Virus record (IMG/VR): IMGVR_UViG_3300037070_007389
Span: 1-40,929 of that record
DNA from: a virus
DNA: 40,929 bases
Strand: one strand, 5' to 3'
Part shown: positions 7,615-13,837 of the stretch, piece by piece
Position numbering within the stretch: the first letter of the stretch is position 1
Layout: the number at the start of each line of letters is the position of its first letter
Notes under the pieces: generated by a model
The model's database searches: none
What the model saw: only the letters and a program-made list of their open reading frames with translations
Told to the model about the DNA's origin: nothing
Made by a program: the position numbers and the translations under genes

Positions 7615-9396
7615 CATGCGGCCGAGGATGGGATGACGGCCGCGCCCTTTGCCCTGCTTGCGCAGGCGCTTCTGGAGGTCGCGCTGGACCTTGGCCTTCA
7701 TCGACGTGTCGTGGTCCTGCTCGGGGGCCTGGCGCATGGCGAGGGTGAGCCACGCCTGCACGGCGTAGGCCAGCGTGTCCACGATGTCGTCGTGGACGCC
7801 GGGCGTAGGGAACGCCTCCATCTCGGCCTCCATGTGGCGCGCCCACTCGGCCTTGCTCGGGGCCGGCCACCAGACCCGGTGGTTCTTGATGGCCTGGCCG
7901 GCGGGGATCGCGCGCGTCAGCTTGTCGATGTCGGCCTTCATCGGGCGCGGGATGAACTTGGCCTTGCGGTTCACCTGCTGAATCAGCATCGTGCCGAAGG
8001 TCTTGTCCTCGATGCAGACGAACATGGGCTTGGCCCGCTGGCCGAGCCACTCGTAGAGGCGCGGCTCGTGGTCGGGGCCTTCGAGCCGAAATCGGAACAC
8101 GTCGACCACCACGAGGCGCCCGTCGGGACACTGGCCCAATTCCATGAACACGGTCCAGTCGGCGCGGGTCTTGGTGGAAATCGCGAGGTCGGTCGAGGCG
8201 AAATGCCGCATGTCCTCGTAGTAGCACTCGTAGCCGTCGGCAAATGTGAAACGGTTGTTCCGTCGGGTGAAGTAGTCGTAGGGCGGGGAGAAGATGCCCG
8301 AGCCCTCGACCGTCGGATATCCCTGATACATTGCCTCGAACCAGAAGGCGCCGCCCGAGCCGGGGTCGTCGGGGTCGCCGGCCTCGCGGGTCCGCTCCAG
8401 CACGGCCTTCGAGTGGAGCATGGGCGCGAGCGCCATCCCCTTCTCGCGGCCGAGCGGGTCGACCTTGTGGCCCTCGGGCAAGTCGTCGGGGTCGATGCCC
8501 TCGCTGATCGCGGGCAGGTTGAGGAAGAACCACTCGTCGGCCTCGGTGCGCGCGACGAACCCCGCGAGGTCGGCCTTCGACCAGCGGGTCATCATCACCA
8601 CGCGCACGCCCGCCTCGGCGTCCTTGCCCGGCCATTTGCGGGGGGACTGATTACGGGTCTTCGCGGTCGAGGTCCACCAGTCCTGCGTGCCCTTGGTCTT
8701 GGTCTCGGAGAGCGCCTCCTCGGCGTTCTTGATGGGGTCGTCCACCACCGTGAGGTGGAGCGAGCGGCCGGTCAGGGGACCGCCGACGCCGGCGGCGAGG
8801 AGCCCGCCGCCGAACACGGTCAGCCACTCGCCCTTCGACCGCGTGCTGGCGTCCAGCTCGACGCCGTACTCGTTGTGGTCCTCGATCAGCTTCTTCACCT
8901 TGTAGGCCCACGAGGTGGCGAAGTCGTGCTCGTAGCTGATGATCGCGGCGTGGCGGGTCGGGTAGCGGAGCAGGTACCAGGCGAGGAGGTGCTGGCTCAC
9001 CATGAAGCTCTTGCCGTGCTGGGGCGGGCACGAGAGGCCGAGGTTGTAGACCGGCTGCTCGCCGGTCTCGGGGTGCTCGAAGTGGCCGGCGCCGATGTCC
9101 TCGTCGTCCCACACCCACACCGCGGGCACGTCGATGCCTAGAGGCGTCGCGTCGTCCCTCCGCGCCGCCTCGCTGGTCTCGTGGTAGAGGCTGTGCTCGA
9201 CCAGCGCGACGAGGTACTTGTCGATCAGGACCGTGTGCGGGAAGGGCTGCGTGTTGGGGGTGACGCGCAGCGCGAGCGCGAGGGGGCTGTCGAGGGAGAG
9301 GTGAAGTTCGAGCAGGTGCTCCAGCTCCTTCGCCTCCTCGGGGGTGGCGATGGTGAGCAGGCGCTCGATTTCGGCGACGCTGGGCAGGGTAGGCAC
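7612..9396 (-). CDS. terL: Terminase large subunit
   Basis: ATP-driven DNA packaging motor and headful nuclease, docked on the portal. The 594-residue length is normal. Walker A-like CPPQHGKS lies near residues 121-128 and a Walker B-type hydrophobic strand ending in VVDD near 217. The RNase H-like nuclease has acidic residues in STDLAIS (about 402), VVDVFRF (about 430) and HDDIVDTLA (about 532). GTG at 9396 lies 9 bases after TAGCCT. Upstream is a structured, gene-free stretch instead of an adjacent small-terminase gene; the 15578-16090 protein is the best candidate for that partner. Confidence 0.94.
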   Translation of the reverse strand: MPTLPSVAEIERLLTIATPEEAKELEHLLELHLSLDSPLALALRVTPNTQPFPHTVLIDKYLVALVEHSLYHETSEAARRDDATPLGIDVPAVWVWDDEDIGAGHFEHPETGEQPVYNLGLSCPPQHGKSFMVSQHLLAWYLLRYPTRHAAIISYEHDFATSWAYKVKKLIEDHNEYGVELDASTRSKGEWLTVFGGGLLAAGVGGPLTGRSLHLTVVDDPIKNAEEALSETKTKGTQDWWTSTAKTRNQSPRKWPGKDAEAGVRVVMMTRWSKADLAGFVARTEADEWFFLNLPAISEGIDPDDLPEGHKVDPLGREKGMALAPMLHSKAVLERTREAGDPDDPGSGGAFWFEAMYQGYPTVEGSGIFSPPYDYFTRRNNRFTFADGYECYYEDMRHFASTDLAISTKTRADWTVFMELGQCPDGRLVVVDVFRFRLEGPDHEPRLYEWLGQRAKPMFVCIEDKTFGTMLIQQVNRKAKFIPRPMKADIDKLTRAIPAGQAIKNHRVWWPAPSKAEWARHMEAEMEAFPTPGVHDDIVDTLAYAVQAWLTLAMRQAPEQDHDTSMKAKVQRDLQKRLRKQGKGRGRHPILGRM

Positions 9397-9405
9397 GGCA
9401 CTCGC

Positions 9406-9411
9406 AGGCTA
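9406..9411 (-). promoter_or_regulatory. TAGCCT element upstream of terminase
   Basis: TAGCCT on the minus strand, 9 bases before the terminase GTG, right after the T-rich end of a large stem-loop. The gap is slightly longer than at other sites, so transcription would give either a leader of a few bases or an alternative start. Confidence 0.4.
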
Positions 9412-9420
9412 CAACGAGAA

Positions 9421-9489
9421 AGCCCCCAACCGCTGTCCCCTATTCGCGACTCCCGGAGGAGAGGCTTTCGACGGACTTGGTTGGGGGCT
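9421..9489 (-). terminator. Large stem-loop upstream of terminase (terminator-like)
   Basis: A perfect 11-bp stem, AGCCCCCAACC (9421-9431) with GGTTGGGGGCT (9479-9489), encloses 47 bases containing a second short hairpin and a GTCC/GGAC pair. On the minus strand the outer stem is followed by TTCTCGTTGT, a weak T-rich tail. It may end transcription from upstream before the terminase promoter, or be part of a structured RNA. Confidence 0.5.
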
Positions 9490-9658
9490 AGGACTCGGCT
9501 CGCCAACACCGCGGGCTCTCGATGCTCGGGGAGAAACTCCCGTTGCCCCCGGCAATTTCAGACTGCCGGGTCCTAAAGCTCAGGATGTGGGTCGCGTTGT
9601 CGGGTACCTGTCCGGTGCGAGCACCATGAGATTCCCGAGGCTGGTCAGCGTAGCAGGG
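9490..9658. other. Gene-free stretch with further hairpins
   Basis: No convincing reading frame on either strand between the large stem-loop and the 36-aa gene. It holds a 7-bp hairpin CCCGGCA/TGCCGGG (9548-9570, 9-base loop) and a GGGAG/CTCCC-type stem at about 9526-9539. With 9421-9489 this makes about 240 bases of structured non-coding sequence in an otherwise tightly packed genome. I found no tRNA signature. Confidence 0.5.
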
Positions 9659-9769
9659 CTAGAGGCTGATGGCGCCGAACAGCGCCAGGAGGACGATCAC
9701 CACGAGGATGATGACCACGATTTCGAGGGCGGTGAGACCCGCCTGGGCGTTCTTGCCGTGGAACTTCAT
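9659..9769 (-). CDS. 36-aa membrane peptide with prepilin-like N-terminus
   Basis: ATG at 9769, 6 bases after TACACT, opens a 36-residue frame: a short basic/polar start (MKFHGKNAQAG), then LTALE and about 20 hydrophobic residues. The order G-L-T-A-L-E followed by a hydrophobic helix matches the class III (type IV prepilin) processing pattern G|[FLM]T..E. It could equally be a one-helix lysis or virion membrane peptide. There is no other homology I can recognise. Confidence 0.55.
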   Translation of the reverse strand: MKFHGKNAQAGLTALEIVVIILVVIVLLALFGAISL

Positions 9770-9775
9770 GGCTGG

Positions 9776-9781
9776 AGTGTA
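9776..9781 (-). promoter_or_regulatory. TACACT -10 element, leaderless start of 36-aa gene
   Basis: TACACT (minus strand) ends 6 bases before ATG 9769. The same hexamer occurs before the genes starting at 10259, 10597 and 12179. Confidence 0.5.
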
Positions 9782-9786
9782 CCCGG

Positions 9787-10068
9787 CTACGCGTTCACGT
9801 AGTCGGCGCTGTCCACGAAGGTGTAGACGGCCGCGCCGTCGGTCACGGTGGCGAGCAGCAGGTACGTGCCGTCGTCCTCCGCAGCCGCGCTCGGGGTGTC
9901 GACCGGCACGACCGGCGCCTCGGTGCCATCACCAACCGCGATGCCTGCGGCGCTGATGCTGACACGGGCGAATGCCTCGTCGCCGACGAAGATGGCGATG
10001 CCGTCCTCGGTGTCGTCGGCACCGACGGTGAGCCGGTACTGGTTCGGAGCGAACTGGTCGAGCGCCAT
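9787..10068 (-). CDS. Small beta-rich virion-type protein (93 aa)
   Basis: Starts with ATG at 10068 (MALDQFAPNQYRLTVGADD), 2 bases after the preceding stop, so translation is probably coupled. The sequence is beta-rich and acidic with a C-terminus (TYLLLATVTDGAAVYTFVD) resembling that of the upstream 62-aa protein (TYVLSLTVTG...AVYTWVN), suggesting duplication. Likely a small decoration or fibre-associated protein; function not known. Confidence 0.68.
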   Translation of the reverse strand: MALDQFAPNQYRLTVGADDTEDGIAIFVGDEAFARVSISAAGIAVGDGTEAPVVPVDTPSAAAEDDGTYLLLATVTDGAAVYTFVDSADYVNA

Positions 10069-10070
10069 CG

Positions 10071-10259
10071 TCAGGGGGTGAGGTCGGCGGTGTAGTTCAC
10101 CCAGGTGTAGACGGCGGTCGAGCCACCGGCCGTGTCCGCACCGGTGACGGTGAGGCTGAGCACGTAGGTGAGGTCGGCAGTCGCGTCCGCTGCGGGCGGA
10201 TCGGGAAGCTCCTTGCCGGGGGCCGAGGGGCTGGGACGGAGGGTCTTGGTTGCAGGCAT
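10071..10259 (-). CDS. Small protein (62 aa), paralogous C-terminus to its neighbour
   Basis: ATG at 10259, 7 bases after TACACT. The 62-residue product has a Pro-rich N-terminus (KTLRPSPSAPGKELPDPP) and a beta-rich C-terminus (LTYVLSLTVTGAD...AVYTWVNYT) that resembles the end of the 93-aa protein encoded just downstream. It is probably a virion surface or accessory protein; no recognised family. Confidence 0.66.
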   Translation of the reverse strand: MPATKTLRPSPSAPGKELPDPPAADATADLTYVLSLTVTGADTAGGSTAVYTWVNYTADLTP

Positions 10260-10266
10260 GGTCGCG

Positions 10267-10272
10267 AGTGTA
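10267..10272 (-). promoter_or_regulatory. TACACT -10 element before 62-aa gene
   Basis: TACACT on the minus strand, 7 bases before ATG 10259; part of the recurring start module of the late block. Confidence 0.5.
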
Positions 10273-10276
10273 CCGC

Positions 10277-10597
10277 TCAGACGACGAGCACGTACAGCGT
10301 GCCCGCTTCGGTGGCGTGGACCCACAGCGCATCGTTGGGGGTCAGGTTGATTTCGTCGTCGCCCTGGAACACCGTGTCGACCGCGGGGTCGGTGCTCTGG
10401 AGCGGGAAGCCGGTGCTCGCCTTGGCCGAGGTCTCGGCGATCTGCACGACGGCCGCGGTCGAGGTCGGGATGAAGTTCAGCTTGATCGTGTGGCTCACGC
10501 CCTTGGTGTTGACCTTGGCGGTCGTGGACACGTCGCGACCGGCCACCTCGACGGGGGTGTCGGCGGCGACGGCGATCGTGCGGACGGAGAACGGCAT
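10277..10597 (-). CDS. Small beta-sheet protein, possible head decoration protein (106 aa)
   Basis: 106 residues from ATG 10597, 7 bases after TACACT. The composition is Thr/Ala/Val-rich with regularly spaced strands (MPFSVRTIAVAADTPVEVAG, SHTIKLNFIPTS, DALWVHATEAGTLYVLVV). The ending, in which a residue pattern W.HA...GTLYVLV closes the chain, is like small jelly-roll decoration or host-binding proteins of phages. Function is inferred only from size, fold style and location. Confidence 0.68.
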   Translation of the reverse strand: MPFSVRTIAVAADTPVEVAGRDVSTTAKVNTKGVSHTIKLNFIPTSTAAVVQIAETSAKASTGFPLQSTDPAVDTVFQGDDEINLTPNDALWVHATEAGTLYVLVV

Positions 10598-10604
10598 GGC
10601 GACG

Positions 10605-10610
10605 AGTGTA
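10605..10610 (-). promoter_or_regulatory. TACACT -10 element before 106-aa gene
   Basis: TACACT on the minus strand, 7 bases before ATG 10597, just downstream of the previous gene's stop at 10613. Confidence 0.5.
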
Positions 10611-10612
10611 GC

Positions 10613-10747
10613 TCAGTCCCCGACGATCGCGTCGAACACGACGGCGACCACCCACAGGAGGGCGAAGCCGACGGCCAACCACTGGAACGCGGCGGCGCCG
10701 GTGAGCCAGTAGCAGAAGCCGAACACGAGCGCGAGCAGGAGAGCCAT
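10613..10747 (-). CDS. 44-aa membrane protein
   Basis: ATG at 10747 overlaps the TGA of the glycoside hydrolase gene (ATGA), implying translational coupling. Nearly the whole protein is hydrophobic (MALLLALVFGFCYWL..., AVGFALLWVVAVVFDAIVGD), giving two closely spaced membrane helices. It could be a small holin or membrane anchor acting with the upstream enzyme; the lysis genes proper lie at 33.7-35.3 kb. Confidence 0.65.
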   Translation of the reverse strand: MALLLALVFGFCYWLTGAAAFQWLAVGFALLWVVAVVFDAIVGD

Positions 10748-11856
10748 CAGCCGACCAGCAGGTTCTTGACGGCGAAGTAGCTGGGGCGCAGGGTGCCGTC
10801 GAGGCGCGCGAGCCCCTGGCTGTTGTCGCGGTCGGCGCCGGTGCCCCAATCCCGCCAGTTGAAGATGTAGAACACGCCGGCCTCGTGGGCGGACCAGTCG
10901 GTGATGGCCTGCGTGAGGCGGCTCGCCTGCACCTGCTCGGTGACGCCCTTGCCGGGGGCGGTGGCCCACCCGCACTCGGTGGCCGACATCGGGATGTTGG
11001 CCGGCATGAGGGCTCGGGTCGGGCCGTAGTGCTTCTTCCACATCGGGCCGTCGAGGAAGGTGGTGGTGCCGGCGTAGGGGTGCAGCGACCACTCGTCCAC
11101 GAAGGAGAAGAAGTCGGGCTCGTGCTGCAACACTTGTTCGAGGAACTTGGTGCCGCCGAGCGCGTTGGGGAGCTTGTCGGGGGCGGGGCTGATCGCGCCG
11201 GCGACAAGGCGGATGCGCCGGTCGAAGTCGCAGCTCGCCTTGTGCGCGATCATGCACATATCGGAGTAGAGGCCGGGGCTGACGGGCCACATGCCCGGAG
11301 GGCCCTTGTGGTTCGGCTCGTTCCAAATCTCGTAGCGCCAGGCGCCGAGCGGGCAGAGCGCCACGAACAGGGCGCGCAGGTAGCCCTCCCACCGGGCCTC
11401 GTAGGCGGGGGAGCGCGGGGCGCTGAACATATCGCCGCCCGCGGGGCGAAGGTCGGTCGGCGTGTAGCCCGTGACGATGATCGGCACCAGCTCGGCGTAG
11501 ACCACCTCGCGCACCAGGGTCTTGTAGAAATCGAGGGCGTAGACGCCGGGGCGCCGCTCGACGGAGGACCACGGGACGCCGAGCCGGAAGTGGGTGATGC
11601 CGGCCTGGCGCATCAGGTGGAGCGCGTCCTGGCGCTGGATGGCGGGGAGCTGGTTCCAGGAGGAGGCGCCCACCACGCCCACCGGCGACAGCGCAGGTTT
11701 CGCCGGGGGCGGTGGTGGGGCGGGGACCGCGAGGCGGTCCCGGACCAGGGTCAGGCGGGCGGCGTCCTCGGTGAGGTGGCCGATGGTCTCGTGCAGGTAG
11801 TCCGCCGTGTTCTGGATGGCCGCGAGGTCATCGTCGGTGGGAGGCGTGTAGGTCAC
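10747..11856 (-). CDS. Glycoside hydrolase (clan A TIM barrel), virion-associated
   Basis: The 369-residue protein has an N-terminal helical segment (about 1-40), a Pro-rich linker (PAPPPPPAK) and a TIM-barrel domain. YEIWNEPN (near residue 180) has the Asn-Glu-Pro of clan A acid/base glutamates, and SATECGW (near 292) supplies a candidate nucleophile Glu on a later strand. This arrangement fits GH39/GH5-like retaining enzymes. It probably cleaves a host surface or cell-wall polysaccharide during adsorption. GTG at 11856 overlaps the preceding TGA. The substrate cannot be read from sequence. Confidence 0.8.
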   Translation of the reverse strand: MTYTPPTDDDLAAIQNTADYLHETIGHLTEDAARLTLVRDRLAVPAPPPPPAKPALSPVGVVGASSWNQLPAIQRQDALHLMRQAGITHFRLGVPWSSVERRPGVYALDFYKTLVREVVYAELVPIIVTGYTPTDLRPAGGDMFSAPRSPAYEARWEGYLRALFVALCPLGAWRYEIWNEPNHKGPPGMWPVSPGLYSDMCMIAHKASCDFDRRIRLVAGAISPAPDKLPNALGGTKFLEQVLQHEPDFFSFVDEWSLHPYAGTTTFLDGPMWKKHYGPTRALMPANIPMSATECGWATAPGKGVTEQVQASRLTQAITDWSAHEAGVFYIFNWRDWGTGADRDNSQGLARLDGTLRPSYFAVKNLLVG

Positions 11857-11960
11857 GAGCGCCGCTCGCGCTCGACCTCCGCGCGCGCCTTGGCGTCACG
11901 CTCGGCGGCGCGCCGCTGGTAGTCGCGGATTTCCTCGGTGGTCAGGGCTGGTCCTCGCAT
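11853..11960 (-). CDS. Small basic helical protein (35 aa)
   Basis: ATG at 11960, 6 bases after TAGGCT; its TGA overlaps the GTG of the hydrolase gene. The sequence is charged and helical (TTEEIRDYQRRAAERDAKAR). Too short for the usual gene finders, but the exact overlap downstream and the start motif upstream support it. Function unknown. Confidence 0.55.
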   Translation of the reverse strand: MRGPALTTEEIRDYQRRAAERDAKARAEVERERRS

Positions 11961-11966
11961 GGGGGG

Positions 11967-11972
11967 AGCCTA
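11967..11972 (-). promoter_or_regulatory. TAGGCT -10 element before 35-aa gene
   Basis: TAGGCT on the minus strand, 6 bases before ATG 11960. The TAG is also the stop of the 69-aa gene. Confidence 0.42.
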
Positions 11973-12179
11973 CAGCAGCGCTGCGCCGTCGAGGTGCGGG
12001 ACGTAGAACCCCTGGATCGGGCCGGCGGTGCCGTGGGTCGAGTAGGCGTGCCCGCCGCTGTTCAGGTAGATCGCGCCGGCGGGGACGGGGACGCACTCGT
12101 GGACGGGGAACACCCGGTCGAGGACCGGGTGCGGGGGGTCGTCGTGGGCGTCGTAGGCGGGCGGGTAGTGGGTGGGCAT
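11970..12179 (-). CDS. Small protein (69 aa), first gene of leftward late block
   Basis: ATG at 12179 (MPTHYPPAYDAHDDPPHP), 6 bases after TACACT. Rich in His, Pro and Gly, with a beta-like C-terminal half (FPVHECVPVPAGAIYLNSGG). It resembles small virion surface modules but I do not recognise the family. It is the promoter-proximal gene of the minus-strand structural region. Confidence 0.62.
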   Translation of the reverse strand: MPTHYPPAYDAHDDPPHPVLDRVFPVHECVPVPAGAIYLNSGGHAYSTHGTAGPIQGFYVPHLDGAALL

Positions 12180-12185
12180 GGGGCC

Positions 12186-12191
12186 AGTGTA
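12186..12191 (-). promoter_or_regulatory. TACACT -10 element at the head of the late block
   Basis: TACACT on the minus strand, 6 bases before ATG 12179. No convincing -35 box is visible 16-18 bases upstream, although a GAAATTTC palindrome lies there. This is the most upstream leftward promoter candidate. Confidence 0.5.
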
Positions 12192-12300
12192 CGCGGGTTA
12201 CAGCTCGAAATTTCGTAGCACCGGTGGACGCCAACTTAGGGCGCGCGGGCCCGCCACGAAGGGGGTGTGCCCCCCGCCCCGCCCCCCGCCTCGAAAGTTG
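12192..12300. other. Gene-free divergent region with G/C tract
   Basis: Contains GGGCCC (near 12248) and a C-rich run at about 12270-12290. On the minus strand this run is three long G-tracts separated by single C residues, a possible G-quadruplex or block to polymerase. No reading frame is supported. Confidence 0.4.
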
Positions 12301-12373
12301 TCCCCAATTGTGAACAACCATTGATTCAATGACATCGAACTGTAACCGTTTCATATGACGTGCTGTAACACGT
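12301..12373. promoter_or_regulatory. A/T-rich palindromic control region (possible origin)
   Basis: The most A/T-rich stretch seen in the window. It holds a 13-base palindrome CATTGATTCAATG (12319-12331) and a spaced dyad ACGTG-N6-CACGT (12358-12373). It lies between the leftward late block and the rightward island, so it could be an operator/promoter region or a DNA-unwinding element. Which of these is not decidable from sequence. Confidence 0.45.
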
Positions 12374-12380
12374 GACCAGC

Positions 12381-12446
12381 GAGGGAGGGAGGCGAGGCGA
12401 GCGCATACCTATGCATCACGTTGCATAGCTCCCGCCTCCCTCCCTC
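12381..12446. repeat. Inverted repeat 1 of the island's left end
   Basis: GAGGGAGGGAGGCG (12381-12394) pairs perfectly with CGCCTCCCTCCCTC (12433-12446), 14 bp with 38 bases between. No T-tract follows, so a terminator is unlikely; recognition or structural use is possible. Confidence 0.7.
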
Positions 12447-12485
12447 CCGTCGCACGTGCGAGGCGGTCGCCTCCCGTCCCGATAT

Positions 12486-12588
12486 GCGAGCTGCGGTAGC
12501 GAGCACGAGGGAGGCGGGAGGCGAGGCGGGAGCGCGATACCGCTGCGGGAGGGAGGGAGGCGAGGCGGTCGCGCCTACCGCAGCTCGC
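12486..12588. repeat. Inverted repeat 2 of the island's left end
   Basis: GCGAGCTGCGGTAG (12486-12499) and CTACCGCAGCTCGC (12575-12588) form a 14-bp perfect stem flanking purine-rich GGGAGGC repeats. With inverted repeat 1 it fills the roughly 380-base gene-free start of the island. Confidence 0.7.
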
Positions 12589-12683
12589 GACCACCTAGGG
12601 GATTTCGGCAGCGAGTGTCGCGAAATCCGCCGAACTACAGCGCTGTATTTCCGCTGGTCACAGCGTTATTTGAGATTTCCCTC

Positions 12684-12689
12684 TTGACA
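12684..12689 (+). promoter_or_regulatory. Consensus -35 box (TTGACA) before first island gene
   Basis: TTGACA, 65 bases before ATG 12755, preceded by GAGATTTCCCTC, a partial copy of the island's 15-base palindrome. No good -10 hexamer is visible 16-18 bases downstream, so the promoter is tentative. Confidence 0.35.
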
Positions 12690-12754
12690 GAATTTCGGTC
12701 CGATGAGCACGTGTCACCCGACAGGAAACCGACGCACGAGGAACGAGAGCGAAC

Positions 12755-13285
12755 ATGGATGCGACCCACGAGACCAGCGAACGAGGAACGAGCGAGCTAC
12801 TCACTCGCACGCTCTGGACAGCACGCAGCACGGGAACGAACGAGGCGGGAGTCTGGGTGATCGGTCCCGTGCTGGTCGAAATCGTGACCACGCAGCTCAC
12901 CCGTCCCGACGGGACGGAATGCACGCCTAGCTATTACGTGAGCATCGACGGTAGGCACGCTTTCGGCGGTTTCGCCTCGCACCTATCCGCCGACGGTCTC
13001 CCTCCCGTCGGCTCGCTGCGGGATTTCTCGCCTCGCACGTGCGAGCACGAGAACGAGAGCGAGCGAGGCGAGCGAGGCGAGCGCACGTGCGAGAGCTGCG
13101 GGATCGTTCTAGAGAGCTTCCTCGTTCCGCCGGCGGTATGGGTCCCGTCTACGGGTGAGGTATTCCTCGCTCGTGAGCTTCCTCACTACGTGCGAGAGCT
13201 GCGGGAGTCGCACACCTACAGCGAGAGCTACTCAAGCGTTCCGATGGCGGTAGCGGTCGCGACGGAATGGTACGCAGACAACTAG
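12755..13285 (+). CDS. Island gene 1: unknown protein (176 aa)
   Basis: ATG at 12755 (MDATHETSERGTSELL), 176 residues. The part from about residue 28 to 85 reads like an ordinary folded domain (GVWVIGPVLVEIVTTQL, SYYVSIDGRHAFGGFASH). A low-complexity ENESERGERGER stretch, written in the island's repeated words, separates CEH from CESCG (about residues 95-120); these Cys/His residues could bind zinc. The C-terminus is ordinary again (PSTGEVFLARELPHYVREL). I do not recognise the family; the coding-like ends suggest a real gene. Confidence 0.6.
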   Translation: MDATHETSERGTSELLTRTLWTARSTGTNEAGVWVIGPVLVEIVTTQLTRPDGTECTPSYYVSIDGRHAFGGFASHLSADGLPPVGSLRDFSPRTCEHENESERGERGERTCESCGIVLESFLVPPAVWVPSTGEVFLARELPHYVRELRESHTYSESYSSVPMAVAVATEWYADN

Positions 13286-13364
13286 GCGACCGCCGGCGGG
13301 AGGCGAGCGCACGTGCTCGCCTCCCTCGCTCGCTTTCCTCCCTGCCCACGGGAGGCGAGCGAGC

Positions 13365-13379
13365 GAGGGAAATTCCCTC
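13365..13379. repeat. 15-base palindrome, copy A
   Basis: GAGGGAAATTCCCTC, a palindrome around a central A, ending 25 bases before ATG 13405. An identical copy precedes the gene at 13838, suggesting an operator or activator site. Confidence 0.65.
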
Positions 13380-13404
13380 GCACGAGAGCACGGGAGCGAG
13401 AGCT

Positions 13405-13548
13405 ATGCGATTTGACACTCTGCGGGATGCGCAGCGAGGCGACCGCCTACGGGAGCACGAGGCGAGCGCACGAGCTGCGTGGCAACGTAGGCAGGATTTC
13501 GCTCGCTGGTCGATGATTGAGGCGAGCACGAGGGAGGCGGGAAAGTGA
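13405..13548 (+). CDS. Island gene 2: small charged protein (47 aa)
   Basis: ATG at 13405 (MRFDTLRDAQRGDRLREH...), ending STREAGK, with purine-rich sequence (GGGAGCGAGAGCT) just upstream. The product is rich in Arg, Glu and Ala and probably helical. Its TGA overlaps the GTG of the next frame (GTGA), an operon-like arrangement, but the island's repeated words give long open frames easily. Function unknown. Confidence 0.42.
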   Translation: MRFDTLRDAQRGDRLREHEASARAAWQRRQDFARWSMIEASTREAGK

Positions 13549-13727
13549 CCAGCACGAGCGAGAGCGAGCGCACGCAGCTCGCTCGCACGTACCTAACCGA
13601 CCGTAGGCGAGGCTACGTAGCCTCCCGCAGAGCTAGCGACGGGAGGCGAGCGAGCGCACGTAGCGAGAGCATCGACCGTCGATGGTCGCTAGGGAGGCGA
13701 GCGGGAGACCAGCGAGGCGAGAGCTAG
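13545..13727 (+). CDS. Island gene 3: Arg/Ser-rich small frame (60 aa)
   Basis: GTG at 13545 overlaps the previous stop by 4 bases. The 60-residue product is strongly Arg/Ser-rich (MTSTSESERTQLARTYL..., RRASDGRRASARSES). It is largely the translation of the CGAGC/GGCGA word mix, so it may be a by-product of sequence bias; the coupling to gene 2 is its only support. Confidence 0.33.
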   Translation: MTSTSESERTQLARTYLTDRRRGYVASRRASDGRRASARSESIDRRWSLGRRAGDQRGES

Positions 13728-13731
13728 CGAC

Positions 13732-13762
13732 GGGAGGCGACCAGCACGAGCGGTCGCCTCCC
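13732..13762. repeat. Stem-loop with 9-base loop AGCACGAGC (copy 1)
   Basis: GGGAGGCGACC (13732-13742), loop AGCACGAGC, then GGTCGCCTCCC (13752-13762): an 11-bp perfect stem just after the stop of island gene 3. The same loop and inner stem recur at 15542-15572. No T-tract follows here. Confidence 0.7.
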
Positions 13763-13800
13763 TCGCTCGTGAGCTGCGCACGAGAGCGCAGAGCACGAGC

Positions 13801-13815
13801 GAGGGAAATTCCCTC
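13801..13815. repeat. 15-base palindrome, copy B
   Basis: GAGGGAAATTCCCTC, identical to 13365-13379, ending 22 bases before ATG 13838. The two copies sit at nearly the same distance from a start codon. Confidence 0.65.
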
Positions 13816-13837
13816 ACACCTACGAAAGAGGCGAGCA

